The notes: generated by a model not told the origin, from the sequence alone. Counted from the first letter of the stretch, positions 1 to 5,727 are shown. The stretch: 6,078 nucleotides of DNA from Nitrososphaeria archaeon (GCA_029775955.1 JARVJW010000205.1:1-6078); one strand, 5' to 3'. Numbers and translations are program-made.

Positions 1-164
1 GAGTGTCCTGTCTGTGGTGATAAGCTGACTGCTTGATATCGAAATGCGAAACCTGTAACATTGACCAATAGGCTGGCCTCACTTGCCATAACCCTGCGGC
101 TACCGTGAGTGCGGATTGCTTTGAAGGATTAATGCCTGTGCACCGGCTACGAGCCTAAAGTGGC

Positions 165-192
165 CGGAGCGGGCTTGAAGGTCAACGCTCCG
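165..192. repeat. Inverted repeat, 7-bp stem with 14-base loop
   Basis: CGGAGCG at 165-171 is perfectly complementary to CGCTCCG at 186-192. It is GC-rich and overlaps the last part of the presumed transposase relic. It could be a transposon end hairpin or part of a guide-RNA scaffold if the relic is TnpB-like; that is inference. Confidence 0.6.
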
Positions 193-198
193 AATGAT

Positions 199-218
199 GG
201 TTATAATAAATTATAACC
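199..218. repeat. Perfect inverted repeat, 9-bp arms, 2-base spacer
   Basis: GGTTATAAT (199-207) and ATTATAACC (210-218) are perfect reverse complements around AA. It lies about 48 bases beyond the stop codon of the leftward aTrm56 gene and just past the presumed transposase tail. It could be a transposon-end structure, an operator-like site, or a folding element that helps end leftward transcription. Confidence 0.65.
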
Positions 219-224
219 TTTCAG

Positions 225-243
225 AAACGGCTTCCGTTCTCCT
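225..243 (-). terminator. Possible terminator-like hairpin after trm56
   Basis: On the leftward transcript, about 23 bases past the aTrm56 stop, AACGG and CCGTT pair around a 3-base loop, and the stem can extend by a few pairs with one bulge. No strong U-run follows directly, so a termination role is only tentative. Confidence 0.25.
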
Positions 244-265
244 TCACTGTGTGCCTCACATGCCC

Positions 266-802
266 CTATTTGTAATCCTGCCTTTCCACTCGTTTGCCAT
301 TTTCTTGTGGTATTACCCTAATTCTAGCTTTTTCAAAACTTAACTTAAACTCAACACCATTATTAAATTTGTCCAAAAACACGGCAAGCGCTGCTACTTC
401 TGAATGCGGTTGGTTCCCTATTGCAATATTATAGTCAGCTAGCCTATATACTTCTCCAGGAACCTTTTCGCTGCCAATTACGACCATTATTTTTTCCAGC
501 ATGTGTATTTTATCCATAACTTCAGGCAACGGCATTCCATACATTGTTAAGTGTATTACTTTACCTCCCTCATTTTTCCATTTTTTTATCTCGCTTTTCC
601 AGCTGTTAGTAAATCTAGCAGTAAAGCCCCCGCCCCAGTTTTTTGTTACATCAACAATAGAATTTATTAAGTTCTCATCTTTTTCTCCATATATTATTAT
701 GCAATCAGCTCCAAAAGCCCTTCCTACTAATCCGCAGTGCGTCGTTATCCTTTTGTCCCGGTATAGCCTGTGCCCTATTCTAAGTATTGCTATTTTCTTC
801 AT
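266..802 (-). CDS. trm56: tRNA (cytidine-56-2'-O)-methyltransferase aTrm56
   Basis: This is a SPOUT-class SAM-dependent methyltransferase that 2'-O-methylates C56 in the T-loop of archaeal tRNAs, stabilising the D-loop/T-loop elbow. From the ATG at 802 the protein has 178 residues. It shows LRIGHR (7-12), RDKRITTH (15-22), RAFGA (27-31), LTMYG (85-89), GSEKVP (110-115) and the knot-forming NIAIGNQPHSEVAAL (125-139), all hallmarks of the family (COG1303). A GTG three codons upstream (811) is an alternative start. ATG 802 is preferred because the protein then begins MKKIAILRIGHR, as homologues do. Either start overlaps the 3' end of the UPF0148 gene (by 23 or 32 bases), so the two are probably translated from one transcript. 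Length is at the short end of normal for the family and no key motif is missing. Confidence 0.93.
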   Translation of the reverse strand: MKKIAILRIGHRLYRDKRITTHCGLVGRAFGADCIIIYGEKDENLINSIVDVTKNWGGGFTARFTNSWKSEIKKWKNEGGKVIHLTMYGMPLPEVMDKIHMLEKIMVVIGSEKVPGEVYRLADYNIAIGNQPHSEVAALAVFLDKFNNGVEFKLSFEKARIRVIPQENGKRVERQDYK

Positions 803-1121
803 TATTTTCACTGCCCAGTTTCTTTAATTCAATCAGGGTTTTAGAATAATAAAGAATGGATTTTGAGACGAATAGATCGCTTTCTTTACTTGCTAACAGA
901 TCCTTTATTTTTGCAATAATCTGCTGCTGTATTACAGCTATGTCATTGCCTTTTTGTGATAATTCAATTTGTGTTATACTTGTGATATTATCGCATTTTG
1001 GGCAAAATGTTTTACCCTTATATTTAACCAAAAGCCCCCCACATTTGGGGCAGGGTTCAGCTAGAAGCGTTCCACCCTTCCGCATTATTTCTGCAATCAA
1101 TTTGCTTGTGTTTTTTTCCAT
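780..1121 (-). CDS. UPF0148 zinc-ribbon protein (Sjogren/scleroderma autoantigen p27-like)
   Basis: This is a 113-residue protein of the UPF0148 / autoantigen p27 family (COG1645), whose biochemical role is not established. It has an N-terminal helix (MEKNTSKLIAEIMRKGGTLL), then a single zinc ribbon with CPKC at 24-27 and CPKC at 40-43, followed by a polar helical C-terminal half rich in Lys, Glu and Asn. The reading frame is open further upstream to 1262, but that extension overlaps the cysteine-desulfurase remnant in another frame and matches nothing in the family. The ATG at 1121 is therefore chosen. It sits 20 bases downstream of a TATA-like element, which implies a leaderless message. 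The following aTrm56 gene overlaps its 3' end, indicating a two-gene operon. A nucleic-acid-binding role is a reasonable guess from the zinc ribbon and the neighbour, but is not shown by the sequence. Confidence 0.85.
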   Translation of the reverse strand: MEKNTSKLIAEIMRKGGTLLAEPCPKCGGLLVKYKGKTFCPKCDNITSITQIELSQKGNDIAVIQQQIIAKIKDLLASKESDLFVSKSILYYSKTLIELKKLGSENNEENSNT

Positions 1122-1131
1122 ACAGTATAAT

Positions 1132-1569
1132 TTAAATTTCCAATATAAAAGCAACTCTTTGAGCATAAAAAGCCGCAATATCGTGAGGATGATAACCCTT
1201 AAGTTTGAATGAAAGCAATGCTGCCCTGCCCTCACTGGGGCCAATATATTCAAGGCCGTCAATTTTTGTCAGTTCTTCCATCAGTGCTTTTCCCAATTTT
1301 TTTTCATATGATTCTATATCATTCATGCCTATTTTTTCCAGGTATTTAGTGGCCTCTCCAAATCCTATTGCTCCTGCAAAATTTGGTGTTCCTGGCTCAA
1401 ATTTCAAGGGCACGTCATTCCATTCCTGACCTTCTGCGTGAACTTCTGTTACCATCTCTCCCCCTCTAAATGGCGGCTCCAGATCTTCTAGTAGTCTTTT
1501 ATTCCCATATACTAGCGAACAACAACAGACCCCCAATAACATTAAGTTTGTGGATGTATGTTTGATCAT
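1132..1569 (-). pseudogene. Truncated SufS-type cysteine desulfurase remnant
   Basis: The 145 codons encode a recognisable middle-to-late segment of a SufS/CsdA-type class V aminotransferase: LVYGNKRLLEDL (19-30), PPFRGGEMVTEV, WNDVPLKFEPGTPNFAGAIG (50-69) and KGYHPHDIAAFY (124-135). Intact family members have about 400 residues. Here the N-terminal half or more, including the PLP-binding core, is absent, because the diphthine synthase gene ends only 27 bases upstream. Where the family has HK(M/L)LGPTG around the PLP lysine, the frame reads LMLLGVCCCSLVYG, without the lysine. An HK pair occurs at 1552-1547 in a shifted frame, hinting at an indel. The frame stops just where the RxGHHC active-site cysteine loop should follow. 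It cannot be an active desulfurase. The ATG at 1569 is only a nominal start. A relic is far more likely than a new small protein. Confidence 0.8.
1142..1150 (-). promoter_or_regulatory. TATA-like box for UPF0148-trm56
   Basis: TTTTATATT on the minus strand lies 21-29 bases before the ATG at 1121, the spacing expected for a leaderless archaeal promoter. It falls inside the last codons of the desulfurase remnant (FILEI). Confidence 0.5.
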
Positions 1570-1596
1570 GAATCATCGCTTTGGCGCAGCGTATAC

Positions 1597-2598
1597 TTAC
1601 CAATTTATATTTTTTTTACCCAGAAATCTTAGTGCATCTATTAATCCTTCGGCATATGCGGCTTGCATCAATGCTGTTTCTTCCTCCTTCTTGGCTAAAA
1701 ATTCACCGGCGTCATTTAAGTACAGTTTAGAATTTCTAATAAGATCGCCTGTTTCATTGTCTACTGTTAAGCTGTCAATTGCCTTTGTTGTTTTATAGAT
1801 TATCTGTTCTGTTCGTTGTCTGAGCAGCGTTTTTACGCTGTTACCAGAAGGGTCTCCTGTTGCTACGCTACGCAAACTTTCTTCTTCTGTAAAATGGAGT
1901 TCTGATGGAACGACAATTACAAATATTTTATGATTATATTCTATTTGTTTCAGATCTTTTATTTTTCCCGCTATTATTTCTTGCCCTTCCTTTCCTAAAT
2001 CTCCTGCAACGATTAATCTTGTATTGGGCCCAAACACGCCTTCTTTATAATAACTTTCTACACTAATAAGTAAATCAAGCGATTCCTTTAAAGTTAAGTC
2101 ATTATCGCTAGAATAAACTATTAATATAGAATGCCTTCCTATCTCTAAAGACCTTTTAACATTCCTATATATATATTGCGTTGAAGATTTTTCATCACCC
2201 AACAGTGTACCTATAAAACCAATTTTATATATGTGTAAACCGGTTTCCCCTAAAAGCACATTTAGAAAACTGGATGCATATATAGATTTTACTGCTACTG
2301 CCCTTTTTATGGCCTCAATTTTTAATGCCTGATGCGTTGTAGCTATAAATGGGTCACCGTAAATGTAAATGCAAACATCCTGATTTTTTGCGTCGTTTAT
2401 TATTTTATTAAAATCCTCCAGTATTGACCTGCTTGCCGGCTGCACGCCCAACTGCTTTTTTAACTCACCAACCAATTTTGAATCAATTTTAGTTGAATAA
2501 TTATCAAGATATTTTATGGCACACCTATCTGAAAGCTTTATGCCTTCCCACGGAATTGTATATGGAGGGTTCAACCCTAACCCTATAAAATATATCAT
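1597..2598 (-). CDS. dphB: Diphthine synthase (Dph5/DphB) with C-terminal DUF357-like domain
   Basis: Diphthine synthase is a SAM-dependent methyltransferase that methylates the modified histidine of elongation factor 2 during diphthamide synthesis. The first ~245 residues show the family's MIYFIGLGL start (1-9), GDPFIATTH (81-89), GETGLHIYKIG (117-127), the segment from FGPNTRLIVAGDLG (189-202), and a late LHFTEEESL (234-242). Archaeal DphB proteins usually end near 250-265 residues; this one has 333. The extra C-terminal part (about 254-328) is helical, and its end, SKLYLNDAGEFLAKKEEETA followed by LMQAAYAEGLIDALRFLG, resembles the conserved end of DUF357, a small archaeal helical domain of unknown function. 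I read it as a DphB-DUF357 fusion; the frame is continuous with no frameshift. The N-terminal loop has NPPYTIPWEGI where many homologues have a DxxDIT-type sequence. The ATG at 2598 has a TATA-like box 20-29 bases upstream. The gene follows the RAM-domain gene after 58 bases. Confidence 0.9.
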   Translation of the reverse strand: MIYFIGLGLNPPYTIPWEGIKLSDRCAIKYLDNYSTKIDSKLVGELKKQLGVQPASRSILEDFNKIINDAKNQDVCIYIYGDPFIATTHQALKIEAIKRAVAVKSIYASSFLNVLLGETGLHIYKIGFIGTLLGDEKSSTQYIYRNVKRSLEIGRHSILIVYSSDNDLTLKESLDLLISVESYYKEGVFGPNTRLIVAGDLGKEGQEIIAGKIKDLKQIEYNHKIFVIVVPSELHFTEEESLRSVATGDPSGNSVKTLLRQRTEQIIYKTTKAIDSLTVDNETGDLIRNSKLYLNDAGEFLAKKEEETALMQAAYAEGLIDALRFLGKKNINW

Positions 2599-2617
2599 AA
2601 ATTTTGAACCAAATTTG

Positions 2618-2627
2618 ATACTTAAAA
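2618..2627 (-). promoter_or_regulatory. TATA-like box for dphB
   Basis: TTTTAAGTAT on the minus strand is 20-29 bases before the dphB ATG, fitting a leaderless transcript. This suggests dphB can be transcribed independently of the RAM gene upstream. Confidence 0.4.
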
Positions 2628-2656
2628 CTATTTGGTAATAAAAATTACTTGTTTAT

Positions 2657-2887
2657 CTATTCCATAACTATCATTGAAAGTGTTGATCGCACCTTTTCTA
2701 GCCTTCTGACCTTCCACGTTATAACTTCTTTTACTTGTTCCATCGTTTCAGCTTCCACCTTAGCAATTATGTCATAAACGCCATACACGAGGTATGCTTC
2801 GTTAACTCCACTAATGTTTTTCAGTTCCTTCAATACATCGTTCTCTGACCCCATATCCGCATTTATTAATATATATGCAGTTGCCAT
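2657..2887 (-). CDS. Stand-alone RAM (Lrp/AsnC ligand-binding) domain protein
   Basis: This is a 76-residue protein consisting of one Lrp/AsnC-type effector domain (RAM/AsnC_trans_reg, beta-alpha-beta-beta-alpha-beta). It begins MATAYILINADMGSENDVL, continues with ISGVNEAYLVYGVYDIIAKV (25-44), where the G-x-YDI signature is typical, and ends in a helix and a final strand (STLSMIVME). There is no helix-turn-helix N-terminal domain, so it cannot bind DNA by the usual Lrp mode. Known stand-alone RAM proteins form dimers or higher rings and can bind amino acids or pair with full-length Lrp proteins; which applies here is unknown. The ATG at 2887 is the natural family start. It is divergently transcribed from the RNase P protein operon, with only 39 bases between the start codons. 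Confidence 0.88.
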   Translation of the reverse strand: MATAYILINADMGSENDVLKELKNISGVNEAYLVYGVYDIIAKVEAETMEQVKEVITWKVRRLEKVRSTLSMIVME

Positions 2888-2892
2888 AACTA

Positions 2893-2901
2893 TTTTATAT
2901 A
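2893..2901 (+). promoter_or_regulatory. TATA-like box for the RNase P operon
   Basis: TTTTATATA lies 26-34 bases before the ATG at 2927, predicting a transcript that starts a few bases before the start codon. It is within about 6 bases of the start codon of the divergent RAM gene. Confidence 0.5.
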
Positions 2902-2908
2902 TTTTTTT

Positions 2909-2917
2909 TATTATAAG
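2909..2917 (-). promoter_or_regulatory. TATA-like box for the RAM-domain gene
   Basis: CTTATAATA on the minus strand is centred about 26 bases before the RAM gene's ATG at 2887, predicting a leaderless message. It lies between the opposing TATA box and the RNase P gene start, so the two promoters cross. Confidence 0.45.
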
Positions 2918-2926
2918 CTTTGCGCT

Positions 2927-3484
2927 ATGATCAAAGAAATAGGCGAAAAAATAAGTCGTACAAACGTACTTCCTATCGACTTGTATATAAAAATTATTGA
3001 TGAAGAGATTATTGAAATGGCAAGGCTTTTTAATTTTAAAACGCTAGTGTGCCACTGCGCTGGCAGACAAACAGTTGTTCCCCCCACAATAACAGTCCTC
3101 AGATATAAATACGATCCAGAAAAAAACATCAAGGGACCGTTAGTAAAAATAAATTCTGAAAATTTAGAAGCCTTAACCGATTATGTTAAGAATCATCCTA
3201 ATAAAACGCAGGCAATAATACTTAATTTTAATGAATTCAGGGAAGGACGTATTGACTACTTCGCTTTAAGCTATAAATTGCCCTTTTTTCAAAAGCATAA
3301 CATCCCCATAGTTTTTGGTTCTGGCGCAAGCAACGCAAGCCATGTTGTACCAGCAGTTACTTTGCGAGCTGCAGTTAAATATTTAACTCCGAAAAGAGAT
3401 CCAGATAACAGCAAAACATACAAAAAGTTTTATAAAAATCTAATGGCCATTCTGGTGCAAGGTAAATATTTTGAACCCTACTAA
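2927..3484 (+). CDS. rnp3: Ribonuclease P protein component 3 (Rpp30 family)
   Basis: RNase P protein 3 is a TIM-barrel-like subunit that partners with Pop5 (component 2) to assist the RNase P RNA in cleaving tRNA 5' leaders. The 185-residue length fits short archaeal members. The best evidence is the C-terminal half: AIILNFNEFREGRIDYFALS (96-115), then IPIVFGSGASNASHVVPAVT (126-145), matching the family's conserved strand plus (S/G)SGA turn, followed by LRAAVKYL. The N-terminal part diverges and includes a Cys/His cluster (CHCAG, 42-46) that I do not recognise as a family motif. Strong support comes from context: the next gene overlaps it and is Pop5-like, its heterodimer partner. The ATG at 2927 follows a TATA-like box at -26 to -34. 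Confidence 0.78.
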   Translation: MIKEIGEKISRTNVLPIDLYIKIIDEEIIEMARLFNFKTLVCHCAGRQTVVPPTITVLRYKYDPEKNIKGPLVKINSENLEALTDYVKNHPNKTQAIILNFNEFREGRIDYFALSYKLPFFQKHNIPIVFGSGASNASHVVPAVTLRAAVKYLTPKRDPDNSKTYKKFYKNLMAILVQGKYFEPY

Positions 3485-3770
3485 AAGGTACATCAAAGTT
3501 GAGTTGCCAGAATCAGGTCTAAAAAAGGAAGAAATAGACGCGTCATTAAAAAGAGCTATTTTTGAACTTGGTGGATACGCTTTGATTTCTAAAATACAGT
3601 ACCGGTTGATAAAAATAAGAGGAAAATATGCCGTAATAAGATTTAAATTATATGAGGTTGATCCTTCACTAATATTTTTAATAGTGCCTTTAGCCAAGGT
3701 CAGGAATTCTTGGTTGATTCCACTTGCCTGTTCTGGAGCTCTGGACAATATCAAATTGGAGAAAGATTGA
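3471..3770 (+). CDS. rnp2: Ribonuclease P protein component 2 (Pop5 family)
   Basis: Pop5-type subunit of archaeal RNase P, which forms a heterotetramer with Rpp30 and activates the catalytic RNA. The 99-residue protein starts NPTKRYIKVEL after the initiator (the RY(I/L) start is typical). It continues through IFELGGYALISKIQYRLIKI and KYAVIRFKLYEV (the IIR-type strand), and ends with WLIPLACSGALDNIKLEKD, where the family has G-x-SGTIK. Length is slightly below the usual 110-130. The start codon is TTG (3471-3473), preceded 8 bases earlier by an AAGGT Shine-Dalgarno-like stretch. It overlaps the Rpp30 gene by 14 bases, so translation of the two partners is probably coupled at fixed ratio. The SGT-to-SGA change near the end is minor. 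Confidence 0.82.
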   Translation: MNPTKRYIKVELPESGLKKEEIDASLKRAIFELGGYALISKIQYRLIKIRGKYAVIRFKLYEVDPSLIFLIVPLAKVRNSWLIPLACSGALDNIKLEKD

Positions 3771-3822
3771 TTGTGTATTTCTATCCGAAAAGCTCAATAA
3801 TACTACAAAAACTAGAGTGCTA

Positions 3823-4338
3823 ATGGTTTATCTTTATGTTATTAAATTAGATGAGGATGATCCTAAAAAATGCACAGCAATTAGATTAAGGCGTTTTAAC
3901 TTTGTTAAATTTATTAGGCATCCTATAGGAATAATATTGACTCCTTTTTCAGACGTAGTATTAAAGCAAACTTCCTATGATTATACTATTGCACAATTAA
4001 AAGGAATAACAGCAGTAGATGCCAGCTGGAATAAATCGTATAGCTGGAGGAATCAATTCTTAAACAAAGGGTCACGACGACTACCTTTTTTAATTGCCGC
4101 AAATCCCATAAACTTTGCCAAGCCTGGAAAACTTTCCACGGTAGAAGCATTAGCAGCTTCTCTCTATATACTGGGTTTTACAGATGACGCTATTAAAATA
4201 TTACTAAAGTTCAAGTGGGGCGAGCAATTTATAAAATTAAATAAAAGAGCACTAGAAGCATATAGATTCACTGATGATATTTTAGCTGAGGAATCTTACG
4301 TTATTAATAATTATAGTGAAGTCTTTAAAATTAACTAG
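3823..4338 (+). CDS. tsr3: rRNA aminocarboxypropyltransferase Tsr3
   Basis: Tsr3 (formerly DUF367, COG2042) transfers the 3-amino-3-carboxypropyl group from SAM to a (pseudo)uridine in small-subunit rRNA late in ribosome assembly. The 171-residue protein has DPKKCTA (13-19), LTPFSDVVL (39-47), VDASW (65-69), RRLPFLIAANPINFAKPGKL (85-104), TVEALAASLYILG (106-118) and FKWGEQFIKLN (130-140), in family order and at normal length. VDASW has alanine where most members have cysteine (VDCSW). The frame is open back to 3724, but that part overlaps Pop5 and has no family similarity. ATG 3823 gives the expected MVYLY start; GTG 3817 is possible. It follows the Pop5 stop by 52 bases, probably in the same operon. 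Its TAG shares the CTAG with the convergent UPF0210 gene. Confidence 0.92.
   Translation: MVYLYVIKLDEDDPKKCTAIRLRRFNFVKFIRHPIGIILTPFSDVVLKQTSYDYTIAQLKGITAVDASWNKSYSWRNQFLNKGSRRLPFLIAANPINFAKPGKLSTVEALAASLYILGFTDDAIKILLKFKWGEQFIKLNKRALEAYRFTDDILAEESYVINNYSEVFKIN
4335..4338. other. Shared CTAG: overlapping convergent stop codons
   Basis: The self-complementary CTAG provides TAG for tsr3 (4336-4338) on the plus strand and TAG for the UPF0210 gene (4335-4337) on the minus strand. There is no room for an intergenic terminator, so each transcript must run into the opposite gene. Confidence 0.9.
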
Positions 4339-5705
4339 TTTCTGTGTGAGAAAGTTGGCGGAGGAACGTTTCCCCCTCTTTGGACAAATTTTGCTGACGA
4401 GACGGTAGGTACATTCATTACTATGGCTTTTCCAAATAATCCTCCTAATTCTACTATATCCCCAGGTCTGGTTCCTGGTATAGGCAGTACTCTAACACCA
4501 GTGGTTTTGTTTGTATATACTCCAATGGCGATCTCATCCATCATAATTGCTGCCAAAGTTTGCCAGCTTATGTCTCCTGGCACGGCAACCATATCCAAGC
4601 CGGTAGAACAAACCGATGTCAAGGCTTCAAGCAATTGGATGTTTATGTTGCCGCTTCTAGATGCCCTGATCATCCCTAAATCTTCGCTTACTGGTATAAA
4701 TGAGCCACTGTATCCACCAGCTACTGATGCGCCCATTAAGCCGCCCTTTTTTATAGCATCAGTCAAAATTGCCAAAGCGGCTATGGACCCGGCTCCACCC
4801 ATCTTTTCTATTCCAATATTTTCTATTATTTCTGCTATGCTTTCCCCTTCCTGTGGTGCAGGAGCAAGTGAAAGATCTACGCTTCCCATCTTTACCATTC
4901 CTCCCATTTCTCTCACTATCTCATTACCTACGAGTTGACCTACACGGGAAATTTTAAACGATGCTTTTTTTATATTTTCGGCCAACTCATTAATGGTCAG
5001 GTTGTTTCCCTTCCTTATGATTGATTGAACTACACCTGGGCCACTTATTGCTACATTAATACTTGATTCACCCTCTCCCAAGCCATAAAAGCCGGCCGCC
5101 ATGAAAGGAATATCAGTTGGAGCATTTGACAGCGCTACAAATCTAGCATTTCCTACACCGCCAGTTAAAATTGATGTTTCTTTTACCGCTTTTGCAGCCA
5201 TATTTATGGCATCTACGTTTATGCCAACAGTTGTTTTTCCTACCTCTAAGGAGGAACATACATGTGTTGCTGTTGATAATACTTTTGGTATGCTTTTAAT
5301 AAGGGCATGACTACCATGAGAAATTCCCCTTGCAACCAAGGCTGTATACCCTCCAACTAAATCTATACCAGATTCTTTGCATGCACTGTCCAATGTAAGT
5401 GCAATTTCCAATCCCGCGCTTTCTGCTTTTTCAGAAAAAGGTTCAAGTAATAGAGCAATTGGGGAAACTGTAAGCCTTTTGTTTATTATTGGGATGCTAA
5501 ATTTTTTCTCAATATATGAAGCTGTCTTTATAAAATTGGGGGCATATCCTAAAATTTTGTGTTTTATACATTCGGTTGTTTCCTTTATATTGCTAGAAGC
5601 ACACCCCAATATATTTATGCCCAAGGTAACTGACCTTATGTTTAGTTTTTGTTCTGAAATAATTTCTATTGTCTCTAAAACTTCATCTATTCCTATCTTA
5701 CTCAA
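4335..5705 (-). CDS. UPF0210 / DUF711 family protein
   Basis: This is a full-length (456-residue) member of the UPF0210 (DUF711, PFL-type, COG2848) family, widespread in archaea and Firmicutes. No enzymatic function is established, although the fold has been compared with glycyl-radical enzymes. It has the N-terminal EVLETIEIISEQKLNIRSVT (8-27), then INKRLTVSPIALLL (74-87), GGVGNARFVALSNAPTDIPF (182-201), AGFYGLGEGESSINVAISGP (204-223), DLSLAPAPQEGESIAEII (277-294), GGAGSIAAL (303-311), GGYSGSFIPVSEDLGM (330-345) and the family's C-terminal RGGNVPPP (443-450). The start is TTG at 5705: an in-frame TAG lies immediately upstream, and MSKIGIDEVLETI matches where the family begins. A TATA-like box 23-31 bases before it predicts a leaderless TTG-initiated message. 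It is convergent with tsr3; its stop overlaps that of tsr3 by 4 bases. Confidence 0.93.
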   Translation of the reverse strand: MSKIGIDEVLETIEIISEQKLNIRSVTLGINILGCASSNIKETTECIKHKILGYAPNFIKTASYIEKKFSIPIINKRLTVSPIALLLEPFSEKAESAGLEIALTLDSACKESGIDLVGGYTALVARGISHGSHALIKSIPKVLSTATHVCSSLEVGKTTVGINVDAINMAAKAVKETSILTGGVGNARFVALSNAPTDIPFMAAGFYGLGEGESSINVAISGPGVVQSIIRKGNNLTINELAENIKKASFKISRVGQLVGNEIVREMGGMVKMGSVDLSLAPAPQEGESIAEIIENIGIEKMGGAGSIAALAILTDAIKKGGLMGASVAGGYSGSFIPVSEDLGMIRASRSGNINIQLLEALTSVCSTGLDMVAVPGDISWQTLAAIMMDEIAIGVYTNKTTGVRVLPIPGTRPGDIVELGGLFGKAIVMNVPTVSSAKFVQRGGNVPPPTFSHRN

Positions 5706-5727
5706 CTATCTAATAGGAAATCTGCAT

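Larger units (their letters stand above)
1..218 (+). mobile_element. Decayed transposase 3' end (possible IS200/IS605 OrfB/TnpB-like relic)
   Basis: No intact reading frame is present, but broken pieces of one can be read. Frame 1 opens with ECPVCGDKLTA and stops at 34-36. Frame 3 then gives KCETCNIDQ (from about 42) before a stop at 69-71. Joined across one frameshift these form a CPVC...CETC four-cysteine zinc ribbon of the type found near the C-terminus of OrfB/TnpB transposases. Further down, frame 1 from about 139 to the stop at 208-210 reads as a Gly/Lys/Asn-rich tail ending in NAPNDGYNKL. The stretch is visibly GC-richer than the genes to its right. Two perfect inverted repeats (165-192 and 199-218) lie at its 3' end, where IS200/IS605 elements carry hairpins. 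The family assignment is inferred from the zinc ribbon and hairpins only; no catalytic region is inside the window. Another zinc-ribbon gene relic is possible. Confidence 0.45.

Noticed and set aside
161..218. A possible tRNA or other structured RNA in the hairpin-rich left end.
   Set aside because: The stems do not form a cloverleaf, and there is no T-loop GTTC-type motif or acceptor stem at the right spacing.
1188..1262. An out-of-frame reading upstream of the UPF0148 gene contains VRAGQHC, resembling the RxGHHC catalytic loop of cysteine desulfurases.
   Set aside because: It lies upstream of the in-frame HPHDIAAF motif of the remnant, in the wrong order. The overlapping in-frame codons (EGRAALLSFK) match the family there, so the resemblance is chance.
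1122..1262. A 47-codon N-terminal extension of the UPF0148 protein.
   Set aside because: It overlaps the desulfurase remnant in another frame, lacks family similarity, and a well-placed TATA-like box favours ATG 1121.
2635..2648. Small inverted repeat GTAAT-AAAA-ATTAC between the RAM and dphB genes as a terminator.
   Set aside because: The stem is five weak base pairs in AT-rich DNA; there is too little to support a call.
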